The translations under genes were made by a program, and so were the position numbers. Below are positions 50,850 through 59,890 of a stretch of 64,000 nt of DNA, in pieces. Each line of letters begins with the position of its first letter. Position 1 is the first letter of the stretch. The stretch covers positions 434,001-498,000 of the forward strand of contig CAVZHO010000002.1 in the NCBI GenBank assembly GCA_963775085.1, read 5' to 3'. The notes below the pieces were generated by a model, which saw nothing but the letters and a program-made list of their open reading frames with translations, did not search any database and was not told where the DNA came from. The stretch comes from JAAFIP01 sp963775085. Its GTDB lineage: Bacteria > Pseudomonadota > Gammaproteobacteria > Burkholderiales > Burkholderiaceae_C.

Positions 50850-53190
50850 TCAAGTTTTACTGTCATCCCCGTCTGGCGCAGCTTGACCATAACCCAGCGC
50901 TTGCACGGCCGCTTGAGTTTCCTGGGCGCAGTGCTGTAGATACTCGTGCCAGGCGGCAGGCACCGCTTCCTGGCTATTGGAAGCGGCTTTTTCAATCTGG
51001 GCCAAGGCGTGGCCCAGTGCCGTCAGCCCCATCAGCATGCATACGCCTTTGAGTTGGTGCGCTGCGCTGCCCGCTTCCTTGTGGTTACCAGCAGACAGCG
51101 CCGTGGCGATGGCCTGGATGTCGTTGTGTTGGGTGCCAAACAGGGCCTGTAATTGCTTCTTGACGCTGTCGGCGGGCATCAGATCGACAAAGTCCTGGTA
51201 GGTTTTTGCATTCACCCACTCCGTAGCGGGTCGCATTGTGTCCAGCGCTGGATGCACGGCGATATCTGCAACTGGGTCCGCTACCACGTCCCCTGCGGGG
51301 GTAGAGGGTGCCAGATCGTAGAGCGCCAGGGCTTTACGCAGGTTCACTTCCTGCACCGGCTTGGCTACAAATCGATCGACACCCGCTTCCAATGCGCTTT
51401 GGCGCGTGTCGTTCAGGATATCTGCACTGATCATGATGATTTTGGTGGCCGCGAGCAGGGCCTTTGAGCTGCCGTACGGCGCGTGTCGCCGTGATGCCAT
51501 CCATAACCGGCATGTGCAAATCCATCAAAATCACATCAAAGGTCTGGGTTCGCAGACACTCCAGCACTTCGGCACCGTTGACACAACTGCTGGCGGTATG
51601 CCCCATGTGTTCGAGTAATATGGTAAGGTATTTTGCATTGACAGGGTGGTCATCCGCTACCAACACCCGCAGCCTGCCTTGCTGTTGCAACGCGATTGCT
51701 GTGGTGCGTGCGTTTTGAGGCGCGTTGGCCTGGTGAAGTGGCAGTGTGACGGTGAAAGTAGTGCCCATTCCCAGCTTGCTTTGCACACTGATATGGCCAC
51801 CCATCATGTGGACTAAGTTGCGTGTGATCTCCAAGCCCAGACCGGTGCCACCATGGCGGCGCTGAACAGAGGGGTCGGCCTGGTGAAATCGCGAGAACAG
51901 GCCCTCCAGCGTCGCCGGATCCATACCTGCGCCGGTGTCCTTCACTTCAAGCTGCATCGCCTGTCCATCGCCAGCATTGACAGACGGCAGCAAGGACAGT
52001 TGCGTGCCAATCACTCCCGTGTCGGTAAATTTGATGGCGTTACTGAGCAGGTTGAACAGGATTTGACTGAGGCGCGTCGCGTCGGCTTCAATCCACAGCG
52101 GCAACAGGGGGTCGAGCTGGATCTGCAGCTCCAGCTTTTTGTCTTGCGCGGGCACTTTCATCAGGGCCTCTACCTCACCCACCAGGTGGCCTAAATGCAC
52201 AGGTGCCAGGCGCAACTTCATGGCACCCGACTCAATGGTGGAGATATCCAGAATATCGTTCAGAATCCCCAGCAAATGGCGGGCAGAGGCCAGGGCGGTT
52301 TGCGCGTATTCCCGCTGGGTGCCGGACAGGGGGGTGTCGGAGAGCAGGTTCAGCATACCCAGCAGGCCCTGAAAGGGCGTGCGCAGCTCGTGGCTCATAT
52401 TGGCCAGAAAAACACTTTTGGCCTGGTTGGCGCTATCGGCCCTGCGACTGGCCTGGTGCAGGCGACGGGTGAACTTGGTCAGCTCCAGATGGTGTCGCTT
52501 TTGTCTGCGTACATACAGCATAAATCCAAGCAATGCACCCGACAAAATCAGCCATTGCAAACCCACCAGAATCAGAATCGAGCGGCCTTGACTTTGAATG
52601 GTCGTAATGCGCGCATCAATCTCTTTGCCGACAGCATTGGTCGAAAAATTGGTCAAATCACGCAGAACTACTTCATCCTGGTTGGCCCGAATCAATAAGT
52701 CTTTGATCTCGCTCGTGCTCACTTGGCCATTACTCAGGCCTGCCATCACAGGGTCTGCAATTTTGACAAATCCATCGAGCTCGGTGATCACGGCGCTGTA
52801 TTCGGGTGCATTGCGCAGATGCTCCAGGGAGGGGCTGTTTTTTACCAAATCAAAGCGGCTGAAAAAAATGTCATAGCGCAAGATCAGATCCTGTTGCGCG
52901 CCAGGGGAAGCTGACTCCATTACATTGCGCAATGCCATGCGCAACCGGCTGTGCTCGCGCTCAAACTGGTAGGTAATCCATAAAACAGAATCCTGTCTGC
53001 TTTGCGCATTGGCTTGCTGAATTCGCGAATTCTGAAACTGCACCATCATCACCGGCACCAAGGTCAGAAACAATGAAAAAATAGCCAACACCGCAATGGA
53101 TGCTGCGTTGAACCGCAGGGGTGGTATCCACCTGGATTGGGGTTTGGATTTGTGAAAGGGTTGCATCGTGTCGAGGGTGTGAGGAATCAC
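50850..53190 (-). CDS. Hybrid sensor histidine kinase (HisKA-HATPase-REC-HPt), frameshifted in REC
   Basis: Inner-membrane phosphorelay kinase, about 779 residues if corrected. Start GTG 53190 or ATG 53166. Two membrane helices (about 29-51 and 204-227) flank a helical periplasmic sensor. HisKA has H267 in ANMSHELRTP; the ATPase has N384 in LLSNAIKF, DTGAGM and GGTGLGL; REC has DD(513-514) and D557 in VILMDLHMP. The frame breaks after RAVRQLK (three T at 51463-51465, two expected). It resumes ALLAATKIIMISADILNDTRQSALEAGVDRFVAKPV and ends in an HPt domain (AAHQLKGVCMLMG). No response regulator with a DNA-binding domain is adjacent. Confidence 0.88.
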
Positions 53191-53193
53191 CCG

Positions 53194-53724
53194 CTATTCG
53201 ATGCTCAGCGCCTTGAGCTGCCAGATACTGCGGCTGTAGTAGGTCAGGTTTCTAAGCTCCGGGTGTCGGTCAAAGGGATAGATGACGAAAAGTGGCCCTT
53301 TTTCACGCACGCTGAGGACCCGTCCATCAATCTGGCGTGCTAGCAGAAGATCGTATTTGAGGGCATCTTCCAAAGGGATATTGATTTTGTAATCGTTCAG
53401 GGCAATGGCCTTCACATTCGTCCCAGTGGCTTTAACTGCCTGCAATACGTCTTTGAGCAAAGGGCCGGTGAACCTGACGGGAACTTTAAACCAGGGGGTG
53501 GCCGTGACAAAACTGTGCTGCGGCAAAGCCTCCAGCATGGCGGTATCAAACACGGCTGCTTCGGGGGTATTTTTAATGCCAATTTTGCCATTGACGGTCA
53601 AAATGACAGCCCCTTTCGGGGTCTCACGGGAGATTTCAAATGCGCCCGGCATGGAAAGTTGAAATGCCAGGAAGCTAAACAATAGGCTATTGCGAACCAA
53701 CGTCTTGAAATAAGGGGTAATCAT
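53194..53724 (-). CDS. Sulfite-oxidase-fold (molybdopterin-binding-like) exported protein without Mo-ligand cysteine
   Basis: Protein of 176 residues with an N-terminal hydrophobic signal (LLFSFLAFQLSMPGAF). ILTVNGKIG, FTGPLLKDVLQAVKATGTNVKAIALNDYKINIPLED and VIYPFDRHPELRN match the oxidoreductase molybdopterin-binding fold of small periplasmic relatives. There is no cysteine in the whole protein, so the molybdenum ligand of true sulfite oxidases is missing. It ends 3 bp before the hybrid kinase gene, and such proteins often sit beside membrane kinases, so a periplasmic ligand-sensing partner is the likeliest role. Confidence 0.75.
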   Translation of the reverse strand: MITPYFKTLVRNSLLFSFLAFQLSMPGAFEISRETPKGAVILTVNGKIGIKNTPEAAVFDTAMLEALPQHSFVTATPWFKVPVRFTGPLLKDVLQAVKATGTNVKAIALNDYKINIPLEDALKYDLLLARQIDGRVLSVREKGPLFVIYPFDRHPELRNLTYYSRSIWQLKALSIE

Positions 53725-53775
53725 GATTCCATTTTATGAAAAAAATCACCCACCTGAAAATGCAAAAGCAGGCGT

Positions 53776-54411
53776 TTAGGGCGGGTCTACCCCTAGCCAT
53801 GCGGCCAGTGCTGGCGTATCCATCGCGCCTGCATGGGTGACCACCTGGCCGGTTTTGGCGTGCTTGGCCATGATGTAAGGCACGGAGTTGGCATTCAGGC
53901 TGTTGAACAGCGCCGTGTTGTTTTTGATGCTCTGTTCTATCTCGGCGGGTGCACTGGCCGAGGCCGTCATGCCGCCCGTGCCTGCGAGGATCGATTTTTC
54001 GTGCGCCGACATGGCCTCAGCCGGGTTGCCCGCCTGCAGAAGTGCTGCACCCTGGGGGCCGCTTTTGGCGTTCATGATGGACACCGGCAGCCAGACAAAT
54101 TTGGCCTTGCTCTGCAACGGCTTGGCCGCCTCCCAGAGATGGCCGCAGTGCGGGCACTGTGGGTCAAACAGTACATACACCGTGTGCGCGCTCATGATCG
54201 CGCCTACACTGAACCCTTTTCCCTGCGCCGCTGCGGCTTCGTAGGACTGGGCGGGCGAGGGGCTGGCTACGGGGTTGGCTGCGGGGTTGGCTGCGGGGTT
54301 GGCTGCGGGGTTGAGTTTGGCAGGAGCGGCGGGGGCATCGGGCTTGGAGCAGGCGGTTAAGTTAACCACGAATGCAGCGGTGAGCGCCAGAAAGAAGGGT
54401 GAAGATTTCAA
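53776..54411 (-). CDS. DsbG/DsbC-like thiol:disulfide interchange lipoprotein
   Basis: Thioredoxin-fold protein with active site CPHC (FDPQCPHCGHLW) and cis-Pro segment SVPYIMAKH. Start TTG at 54411 has AAAGGA six bases upstream and leads directly into a lipoprotein signal (LALTAAFVVNLTAC, lipobox LTAC). An ATG at 54498 would lie inside the preceding gene. A repeat-rich spacer (NPAANPAANPAANP) links lipid anchor and domain. Probably a periplasmic disulfide isomerase or reductase. The upstream lipoprotein gene is 10 bp away. Confidence 0.85.
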   Translation of the reverse strand: MKSSPFFLALTAAFVVNLTACSKPDAPAAPAKLNPAANPAANPAANPVASPSPAQSYEAAAAQGKGFSVGAIMSAHTVYVLFDPQCPHCGHLWEAAKPLQSKAKFVWLPVSIMNAKSGPQGAALLQAGNPAEAMSAHEKSILAGTGGMTASASAPAEIEQSIKNNTALFNSLNANSVPYIMAKHAKTGQVVTHAGAMDTPALAAWLGVDPP

Positions 54412-54421
54412 GAACGATCCT

Positions 54422-54943
54422 TTACGAGCGGTGCGCAGACCCCAGTCTGGCAGGGCGCAATTTGCTGATGTTTGATTCTCTGGGCTCGCGGTACTCAAAG
54501 GCTTGACCGACCTGCTGCACTACATTGTTCAGATCCAAGTGTACATAAAATAACATGTCGGTGCCGTGGTGTTGCCAGCGGTAGGTCAGGATGTCGCCTC
54601 TCCAGTTGGCGAAATGACTGATGTAGGCAGGCCTGCCAAACTCCTGTTCGGTCTGCTCGCGCGTCCATTTGCCCACCTCGATACGGGCAAAATCGTTGGC
54701 GGTCAGTACCTGGCGTACCGACACGACCTTACCCGCTGCATCCAGATCCACCATGACGGCCGTTTGCCCCATGGGCTGACGCGAGTATTGCAGCCGCGAG
54801 CCGTTGGCCAGTGGCACGGTACGCGATGGTGCGCCATACTGGGACACCACCTCGTCCCTGGACGTGCCGATCTGTGTTTTTTCAACCGCACAAGCTACCA
54901 AGAACAGGGAAGTGGCGAGAGAGATGCAAAGTGGTCTGAGCAT
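54422..54943 (-). CDS. SmpA/OmlA-like small lipoprotein
   Basis: Protein of 173 residues. Signal and lipobox LFLVAC (acylated C18). The mature part opens EKTQIGTSRDEVVSQYGAPSRTVPLANGSRLQYSRQP, a BamE/SmpA-like motif repeated once more at KWTREQTEQEFGRPAYISHFANWRGDILTYRW. Two tandem BamE-like half domains therefore seem present. Likely anchored in the outer membrane. Cotranscribed with the DsbG-like gene. Confidence 0.82.
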   Translation of the reverse strand: MLRPLCISLATSLFLVACAVEKTQIGTSRDEVVSQYGAPSRTVPLANGSRLQYSRQPMGQTAVMVDLDAAGKVVSVRQVLTANDFARIEVGKWTREQTEQEFGRPAYISHFANWRGDILTYRWQHHGTDMLFYVHLDLNNVVQQVGQAFEYREPRESNISKLRPARLGSAHRS

Positions 54944-55011
54944 GATGACATCCTGGTGGCAGTAGCCACTAGGACTGAAAAGTAGTGCCCTAAGTTCCTT
55001 GGGGCTTCAAA

Positions 55012-55572
55012 TTATGCGGCATAACTACCCGGTGCCAAGCCTTCCAAGCTATACGGCCCAATCCCTGCGCGGATGAGCCGCAGGGTAGGTAGGCCCACCG
55101 CCGCCGTCATGCGCCGCACCTGGCGGTTTCGGCCCTCGGTGATGCACAGCTCCAGCCAGGCGGTGGGGGCAGATTGGCGTCGGCGAATGGGCGGGTCACG
55201 CTCCCATAGCAGGGGCGGTGGGTCGATCTGACGGGCGCGCGCTGGACGGGTAGGGCCGTCATTGAGCTGCACGCCATGGCGCAGTGTGGCCAGCGCAGCA
55301 TCGCCCGGCACACCCTCTACCTGCACCCAGTAAATTTTTTCCATCTTGTAGCGCGGGTCGCTGATGCGCGCTTGTAGTTTGCCATCGTTGGTCAGCAGCA
55401 GCAGGCCTTCGCTGTCAGCATCCAGACGGCCCGCCACGTAGATGCCTGGCAAATCGATAAAGTCTCGCAGCCCCTGCCAGCGGCCCTCGGGTGTGAATTG
55501 GCTGAGCACGCCATAGGGTTTGTTAAAACGGACCAGGCAGGACGGTGTGTTGGTGGGCTGGCGAGGGAGCAT
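55012..55572 (-). CDS. rluE: Pseudouridine synthase RluE/RsuA family
   Basis: Protein of 186 residues lacking the S4 domain, as RluE does. VRFNKPYGVLSQFTPEGRW, catalytic GRLDADSEGLLLLTNDGKL with the conserved Asp, and ITEGRNRQVRRMTAAVGLPTLRLIRAGIGPYSLEGLAPG. RluE modifies U2457 in 23S rRNA. ATG at 55572 was chosen by homology; the upstream open frame leads into the IS30 end. The IS30 element begins 43 bp upstream and may have separated the gene from its promoter. Confidence 0.92.
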   Translation of the reverse strand: MLPRQPTNTPSCLVRFNKPYGVLSQFTPEGRWQGLRDFIDLPGIYVAGRLDADSEGLLLLTNDGKLQARISDPRYKMEKIYWVQVEGVPGDAALATLRHGVQLNDGPTRPARARQIDPPPLLWERDPPIRRRQSAPTAWLELCITEGRNRQVRRMTAAVGLPTLRLIRAGIGPYSLEGLAPGSYAA

Positions 55573-55615
55573 GGGTCTGCATTTTAGGAGACATTTAGAC
55601 CTGTAGCTCAACTTG

Positions 55616-56665
55616 GATTCAAACAGGAGTTGCAACTTTTCTAATGTAATAGGTGGGCCGAAGTAGCAATTGCTGCGAGGTTTACCGACCGACCAAAGTC
55701 AAAGTTTGCAACACATGAACCACCACCTCAGCCCACACGAACGATACCAAATTCAAATCGGCCTTGCCTCAGGCCTGCCGGTTAAAGCCATTGCAACCGG
55801 GCTAGATCGCAGCCCCAGCACCATCTACCGCGAGATAAACAAAGGCAGTGGCGCTGCGGGCTACGATGCCAAATACGCCCAACAGCGAAAAAACCTTCGC
55901 ACCGCCCAATCGCGCAATGCCAAAGTCATCCCTCTTCACACCTGGCGACAAGTAGAGCTGTGCATCTTGCAGGACTTAAGCCCCGAGCAAACCGCCGCCT
56001 GTACTAACGCCAGCCATGAAGCCATCTACCAGTACATCTATCGCAACAAACGCGCAGACGGCTATCTTTGGTTGCATCTGCGTTGCCAAAAGCGCTATAG
56101 AAAACGCGCCGGTGGACGTGACCGCCGGGGCATGATCCCCAACCAGAGGCGTATTGACGAGCGTCCCCCACATATTGAACATAGAGCTCAAGTAGGCCAT
56201 TGGGAAGCCGACACCATCGTAGGGCCGCACCACGCCAGCGCCATACTGAGCATGGTAGAGCGCAAGACGGGCTACACCTTGTTGGCCCTGCTGCCAGACC
56301 GTACGGCAAGCAGTGCCTACCAAGCCATGGTGCAGCTACTACAGCCAATTGCGTACAAGGTCAAAACGATCACCACCGACAATGGCAGCGAGTTTGCCTG
56401 GCACGAGAAGCTGGATGCCACACTGGGCTGCATCTCCTATTTCTGTACCCCCTATGCAAGCTGCCAGCGCGGCACCAATGAGAACACCAATGGCCTGGTT
56501 CGCCAGTATGTGCCCAAGAAGCGCGAACTGGACACGGTTGATCAGCAGGAATTACAAATGATTGAGGACAAATTAAACCATCGACCACGCAAACGGTTGG
56601 GCTTTAAAACGCCACATCGGGTGTTTGTACAATCACTTCAGAGTTTCGCAACTCGTAGTTGAATC
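55616..56665 (+). mobile_element. IS30-family insertion sequence, about 1050 bp
   Basis: Imperfect inverted ends: GATTCAAACAGGAGTTGC (55616-55633) and GCAACTCGTAGTTGAATC (56648-56665). One gene for an IS30-type transposase fills the interior. A target duplication is not clear from the flanks. Boundaries are approximate within a few bases. Confidence 0.75.
55715..56662 (+). CDS. IS30-family transposase
   Basis: DDE transposase of 315 residues. The N-terminal helix-turn-helix is LSPHERYQIQIGLASGLPVKAIATGLDRSPSTIYREINKG. The catalytic core has GHWEADTIVG (first D), TTDNGSEF (second D) and GTNENTNGLVRQYVPK (E), in the IS30 order. ATG at 55715 follows a weak upstream region. Intact and probably active. 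Confidence 0.95.
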   Translation: MNHHLSPHERYQIQIGLASGLPVKAIATGLDRSPSTIYREINKGSGAAGYDAKYAQQRKNLRTAQSRNAKVIPLHTWRQVELCILQDLSPEQTAACTNASHEAIYQYIYRNKRADGYLWLHLRCQKRYRKRAGGRDRRGMIPNQRRIDERPPHIEHRAQVGHWEADTIVGPHHASAILSMVERKTGYTLLALLPDRTASSAYQAMVQLLQPIAYKVKTITTDNGSEFAWHEKLDATLGCISYFCTPYASCQRGTNENTNGLVRQYVPKKRELDTVDQQELQMIEDKLNHRPRKRLGFKTPHRVFVQSLQSFATRS

Positions 56666-56764
56666 TAAGCAATAAAATACTGCGTAAGCAGCTACCCAAA
56701 CAATAGCGAAGTGAATTATCACCGTGTGCGACGGAACGCATGCAGAGCAGATGTATGCCGCGTT

Positions 56765-57646
56765 TCACCGTTTCTCCAAAATCAACAGCGCAATGCCGCC
56801 CAGTATCGCGGTGGAGGCAGCCAGCATGGTGAGCGTCAGGCTTTCCCCCAGCAGCACTACACCGGCCAGCGCGGCGATGACGGGTACGCTCAGCTGGGCT
56901 GTGGCGGCCTGCGTAGCTTTGAGGGCGGGCAGGGCTTGGTACCACAGCACGTAGCCCAGGCCCGAGGCCAGCGCGCCCGATACTGCGGCCACCAGGAGGC
57001 CGCTAGCGTCCCACGACAGGCTGCGCCACATCAGCACATTGAGCAGCAGCGCCAGCGGCACGCTGCGCATGAAGTTGCCTGCGGTGACTTGGCTGGGGTT
57101 GGCTGTTCCCACGCTTTGCGCGCGTTTGCCTTGCACGGTGTAGACGCTCCAGGCCAGGCCTGCGCTCACCATCAACAGCGCACTAGTCAGGTTGGGCGCT
57201 ACCAGCCCCGGCAGCATTAGCACCACCAGGCCTGCAAGTGCCAAAGCAAAGCCCAGTATTTGCAGCTTGCTTAAACGCTCGCCCTGTACCACGGCATAAC
57301 CCAGCATGCTGGCCTGCACCGAGCCAAACAGCAACAGCGCGCCGGTGGCGGCCGACATGCTGACGTAGGCAAATGAAAAACACGCCGCGTAGGCAAAAAG
57401 CGCGCAGGCCGACAGCCAGTTGCCCGCGTTGGCTGTGCCCACCGCAGCGCTGCCGCTAGCCTGGGGCGCAGCACTTTGCCAGCGCACCAGCAGCCACAGC
57501 ATGCAGGCCCCCGACACCATGCGCACGGTAGTAAAGGTGGCTGCGTCAATGCTGGTGTTTTTTAGCGCCATGCGGCACAGCAGCGAATTGCTGGCAAACG
57601 CCAGCATCGACAGGGTTACTAAACATACCAGGCGCAGACGGGTCAT
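56765..57646 (-). CDS. EamA/DMT-family exporter
   Basis: Inner-membrane protein of 293 residues with ten predicted helices in two EamA repeats. LCLVTLSMLAFASNSLLCRMALKNTSIDAATFTTVRMVSGACML opens the first; YVLWYQALPALKATQAATAQLSVPVIAALAGVVLLGESLTLTMLAASTAILGGIALLI closes the second. The family exports amino acids or metabolites; the substrate is unknown. ATG at 57646 was chosen over a longer frame. It lies 19 bp downstream of the CoA-transferase gene. Confidence 0.92.
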   Translation of the reverse strand: MTRLRLVCLVTLSMLAFASNSLLCRMALKNTSIDAATFTTVRMVSGACMLWLLVRWQSAAPQASGSAAVGTANAGNWLSACALFAYAACFSFAYVSMSAATGALLLFGSVQASMLGYAVVQGERLSKLQILGFALALAGLVVLMLPGLVAPNLTSALLMVSAGLAWSVYTVQGKRAQSVGTANPSQVTAGNFMRSVPLALLLNVLMWRSLSWDASGLLVAAVSGALASGLGYVLWYQALPALKATQAATAQLSVPVIAALAGVVLLGESLTLTMLAASTAILGGIALLILEKR

Positions 57647-57665
57647 AGTAGTACTGTGAGTGGCT

Positions 57666-58847
57666 TTACACCACACCCTGTTCGCGCAAGCTGGTGATCT
57701 GCGTTGCCGCGTAACCCAGCTCGGAAAGTATCTCGTCGGTGTGCTCGCCTAGCTGTGGCGGTGGGCGGGTAAATGGCGTGGGGCTGGCCGACATGTCTAC
57801 CGGGTGGGGTGTAAGAGGGAAGGGCTGGGCCATGCCGCCAAAGGGGCGGGGCGTGAGCAGACCTGTAGCGTTAATGTGCGGGTCGTCTAGCGCCTCTTGC
57901 GGCGTGTAGACCGGGCCGCAGGGAATCTTGGCTATGGCCAGCGCTACCAGCACGGCCTCGCGCGTTTGGCCATCACACCAAGCTTGCATTACCGCGCTGA
58001 TCTGGGCGCTGTGCTCGCCGCGCAGCACGTCGCTGGCAAAGCGTGGGTCGCTCTTCATCTGCGGCGCGACCACCAGGTCGCACCAGCGGTCAAACATGGC
58101 TTGGCCTACCGACTGCACCAGCAGCCAACCGGTTTGGGTTTTAAAAACATCGCCCGGCCCGCCCAGGTAGCCTCGGTTGCCCTGCGGAATGCGGTGGGGC
58201 TTTTTCACCGCTTGCTCGATCAATACCGAGTTGCCCATGATCAAGGCTGAGCGCAAGAGTGACCCTTCTACCAACTGCCCTTTGCCCGATTTTTCGCGGA
58301 CCCACAGCGCGGCCAGCGTGCCCATGGCGCAGGCCTGGGCAGTGGAAAAATCAACATAGTTGGCCGCTGTGCGCGCAGGCGTATCGGGACTGCCGGACAT
58401 GTACATGCTGCCGCTCATGGCCTGCCCCACGCCGTCAAAGCCCAGGCGCTGGCTATAGGGGCCGCCCGCACCATAGGCGGTTACAGCGGTGAGCACGATG
58501 CGTGGGTTGATGGCGGACAAGGTGTCGTAGTCCAAGCCCAGTTGTTTGAGTGTGGCGGGTGGTAGGTTGGCCACCACCACGTCGGCCGTTGCCACCAACT
58601 GGCGCACAATCTCGCGCCCCTGCGGGTTGGCTAAATCTAAAGTGAGGCAGCGTTTGTTGCGGTTCATTTGCAGGTACAGCCCGCCTTCACCCGTGTCAGC
58701 CACATGCGGGATGTGGCGGTCTTCGCCGCCCTCTACCCGCTCGATGCGAATCACATCAGCCCCATGGTCACCCAGCAGCGCGGCGCAATAGGGGCCTGCA
58801 ATAAAGGGGCCAAAGTCCAGAACACGGATACCAGTTAGTAAGCTCAT
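57666..58847 (-). CDS. CaiB/BaiF family CoA-transferase
   Basis: Protein of 393 residues. Opening MSLLTGIRVLDFGPFIAGPYCAALLGDHGADVIRIERVEGGEDRH with the CoA site; GGLYLQMNRNKRCLTLDLANPQGREIV; LLAKADVVVxN-like (LVATADVVVANLPPATLKQLGLDYDTL); AVTAYGAGGPYSQRLGFD; DFSTAQ. The catalytic Asp lies in the ANYVDFST segment. Transfers CoA between organic acids. Start ATG 58847 by homology. Substrate unknown; probably cotranscribed with the DMT exporter gene. Confidence 0.93.
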   Translation of the reverse strand: MSLLTGIRVLDFGPFIAGPYCAALLGDHGADVIRIERVEGGEDRHIPHVADTGEGGLYLQMNRNKRCLTLDLANPQGREIVRQLVATADVVVANLPPATLKQLGLDYDTLSAINPRIVLTAVTAYGAGGPYSQRLGFDGVGQAMSGSMYMSGSPDTPARTAANYVDFSTAQACAMGTLAALWVREKSGKGQLVEGSLLRSALIMGNSVLIEQAVKKPHRIPQGNRGYLGGPGDVFKTQTGWLLVQSVGQAMFDRWCDLVVAPQMKSDPRFASDVLRGEHSAQISAVMQAWCDGQTREAVLVALAIAKIPCGPVYTPQEALDDPHINATGLLTPRPFGGMAQPFPLTPHPVDMSASPTPFTRPPPQLGEHTDEILSELGYAATQITSLREQGVV

Positions 58848-59115
58848 ATATGCCCAGTCAAAGTACGTCCAATGTAATGCAAACGGCGGAGGTCTCTTTC
58901 TGTTTGACAGCCAGGGAAGTGGCTCCGGGGCATTTTGGACGCGGTGCTGTACACACTGTCGGCCAACTCCCGTACAAGACAAGGTAAGGCAGACTCGGGA
59001 CAAACAGAATATCGTTCTTAGTCACTTGGGCAAACGTCCATCGTTGCAAATTTGCAGAAAGATCTGCCAGCCTCGCGCGACAGACCCTCAACGCTGTTTT
59101 ACTCATCACCGCACC
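58848..59115. other. Intergenic region with solitary tail repeat
   Basis: A 268-bp divergent gap between the CoA-transferase and msrA genes. It contains one tail repeat of the compound palindromic locus (58947-58980: TACAC..TGTCGGCC, then AACTCCCGTACAAGAC) without the palindromic elements. No other feature seen. Confidence 0.5.
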
Positions 59116-59775
59116 ATGACCAACACATGCATATTTCTCAAACCGTTTCTGCGCGCCGCAGTCACCATAGCCTGGCTCGGCGTTACAGCCTTAACCGGCA
59201 CCCAACTACAGGCGCAAACCACTGCCCCAGCAACAGCCGCGCCCACCGCCAAAGCCATCTTCGCAGGCGGCTGCTTCTGGTGCGTGGAGTCTGACTTTGA
59301 CAAAGTGCCCGGTGTGGTCTCTACCACCTCGGGCTACACCGGCGGCAAGACCCCTAAACCAACGTATGAACAGGTGTCCAAACACACCACCGGCCATGCC
59401 GAAGCAGTCGAGGTGGTGTATGACCCAGCTAAGGTCAGCTACGCGCGCCTAGTGGAGCATTTTTGGCGCACCATCGACCCCACTGTGAAAGGCCAGCAGT
59501 TTTGCGACCGTGGCTCGCCCTACCGCACCGCAATATTTGCGCAAGACGCAGAGCAGCTGAAAATCGCCCAAGACTCGCGCACCGCGCTGGAAAAAACCAA
59601 GCCCTTTAAAGAACCCATCGTCACTGAGATAGCGTTGGCCACCAGGTTCTACCCGGCCGAGGAGTACCACCAAGACTATTACAAGAAAAACCCGGTTCGC
59701 TATAAGTACTACCGTACCAGTTGCGGGCGTGAATCGCGGCTGAAGCAACTCTGGGGCAGCCAGGCGGCGCATTAA
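59116..59775 (+). CDS. msrA: Periplasmic peptide-methionine (S)-S-oxide reductase
   Basis: MsrA of 219 residues with an N-terminal signal peptide (about 1-33: FLRAAVTIAWLGVTALTGTQ and AQ). Active site AGGCFWCVESDF with nucleophile C53; GYTGGKTPKPTYEQVSKHTTGHAEAVEVVYDP, the catalytic acid region HFWRTIDPTVKGQQFCDRGSPYRTAIF and YYKKNPVRYKYYRTSCGRE with the recycling cysteine. Repairs oxidised methionine in exported proteins. Stand-alone. Confidence 0.95.
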   Translation: MTNTCIFLKPFLRAAVTIAWLGVTALTGTQLQAQTTAPATAAPTAKAIFAGGCFWCVESDFDKVPGVVSTTSGYTGGKTPKPTYEQVSKHTTGHAEAVEVVYDPAKVSYARLVEHFWRTIDPTVKGQQFCDRGSPYRTAIFAQDAEQLKIAQDSRTALEKTKPFKEPIVTEIALATRFYPAEEYHQDYYKKNPVRYKYYRTSCGRESRLKQLWGSQAAH

Positions 59776-59890
59776 TTGCAGTCCAACGGCGCGTGTCTGC
59801 ATGATGACTCGTGCGCGGGTTTTCACCCAGCGCAGCGCACACGGGTGGCTGCTAGACTGAATCGGATCATTCGCCACCAGGAGCCGTACT

